In this document: positions 6,161 through 6,260 of the stretch, one piece after another
Position numbering within the stretch: the first letter of the stretch is position 1
Layout: the number at the start of each line of letters is the position of its first letter
DNA from: Muribaculaceae bacterium
GTDB lineage: Bacteria > Bacteroidota > Bacteroidia > Bacteroidales > Muribaculaceae
Direction: 5' to 3'
Assembly: GCA_029057255.1 (NCBI GenBank)
Contig: JAICZO010000172.1
Span: forward strand, 1-6,260
DNA: 6,260 nucleotides
Translations under genes and position numbers: made by a program
Notes under the pieces: generated by a model
What the model was told of the DNA's origin: nothing
Seen by the model: only the letters and a program-made list of their open reading frames with translations
The model's database searches: none

Positions 6161-6192
6161 TGCAGTGTTTTTTTCCTTGAAGTTACTGCAAT
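6159..6192 (-). promoter_or_regulatory. Dyad enclosing the recombinase ribosome binding site and start
   Basis: ATTGCAGT (6159-6166) and ACTGCAAT (6185-6192) are perfect 8-bp inverted repeats with an 18-base spacer. In the minus-strand mRNA the spacer holds the purine-rich ribosome binding site (CAAGGAAAAAAAC) and the second arm runs into the first two bases of the ATG. This could be a hairpin that limits translation of the recombinase or a protein operator. Both uses are inference from structure. Confidence 0.5.
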
Positions 6193-6208
6193 CAACCGTG
6201 CCGCCGTA

Positions 6209-6216
6209 TAAATGTA
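6209..6216 (-). promoter_or_regulatory. Possible -7 element of the recombinase promoter
   Basis: On the minus strand TACATTTA matches seven of the eight positions of TAnnTTTG. It lies 49 bases upstream of the recombinase ATG and would give a leader of about 40 nt that contains the start-codon dyad. No clear TTG is seen at the -33 distance, so this is tentative. Confidence 0.3.
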
Positions 6217-6260
6217 TGTATATTCCCCGGCCATAGCCGACTCTATGTCCGGATATTTTC

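Overview
This window reads as the regulatory head and first genes of a phase-variable surface (capsular) polysaccharide locus of a Bacteroidales bacterium. The evidence is a UpxY-type NusG-like antiterminator, a Bacteroidetes-type tyrosine recombinase, a Bacteroides-style -7 promoter element (TAACTTTG), and a chain of polysaccharide genes. The genus cannot be fixed from sequence alone. The mixed GC content would fit Bacteroides, Parabacteroides or Muribaculaceae. Every gene is on the minus strand, so the locus reads from right to left.

Right part (about 6260-4958): a complete 400-residue tyrosine recombinase. Its start codon and likely ribosome binding site lie within a small perfect dyad. 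Middle (4957-4545): a non-coding control region. It holds a 198-bp element bounded by perfect 24-bp inverted repeats (4726-4749 and 4900-4923), with a promoter inside. In the orientation present here the promoter points left, toward upxY, so the locus is drawn in the apparent ON state. A leader of about 200 nt with several small dyads follows, leading to a upxY gene whose only reasonable start is TTG.

Left part (4544-1): a tightly packed operon of upxY, two family-2 glycosyltransferases, a radical SAM protein with extra C-terminal cysteines, and a polysaccharide pyruvyl transferase family protein. Gaps and overlaps are tiny, including two ATGA overlaps, and the operon runs off the left edge. 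No flippase, polymerase, priming transferase or upxZ is present in the window.

Inferred logic: the recombinase inverts the promoter, and this decides whether the operon is transcribed. UpxY, the first product, then helps RNA polymerase cross the long leader and operon. The glycosyltransferases and the two modifying enzymes build or decorate the repeat unit. The general scheme is known from Bacteroidales capsule loci. The locus-specific points of interest are the fine structure of the switch, the non-AUG upxY start, the start-codon dyad of the recombinase, and the radical SAM/pyruvyl transferase pair in a segment that looks lower in GC.
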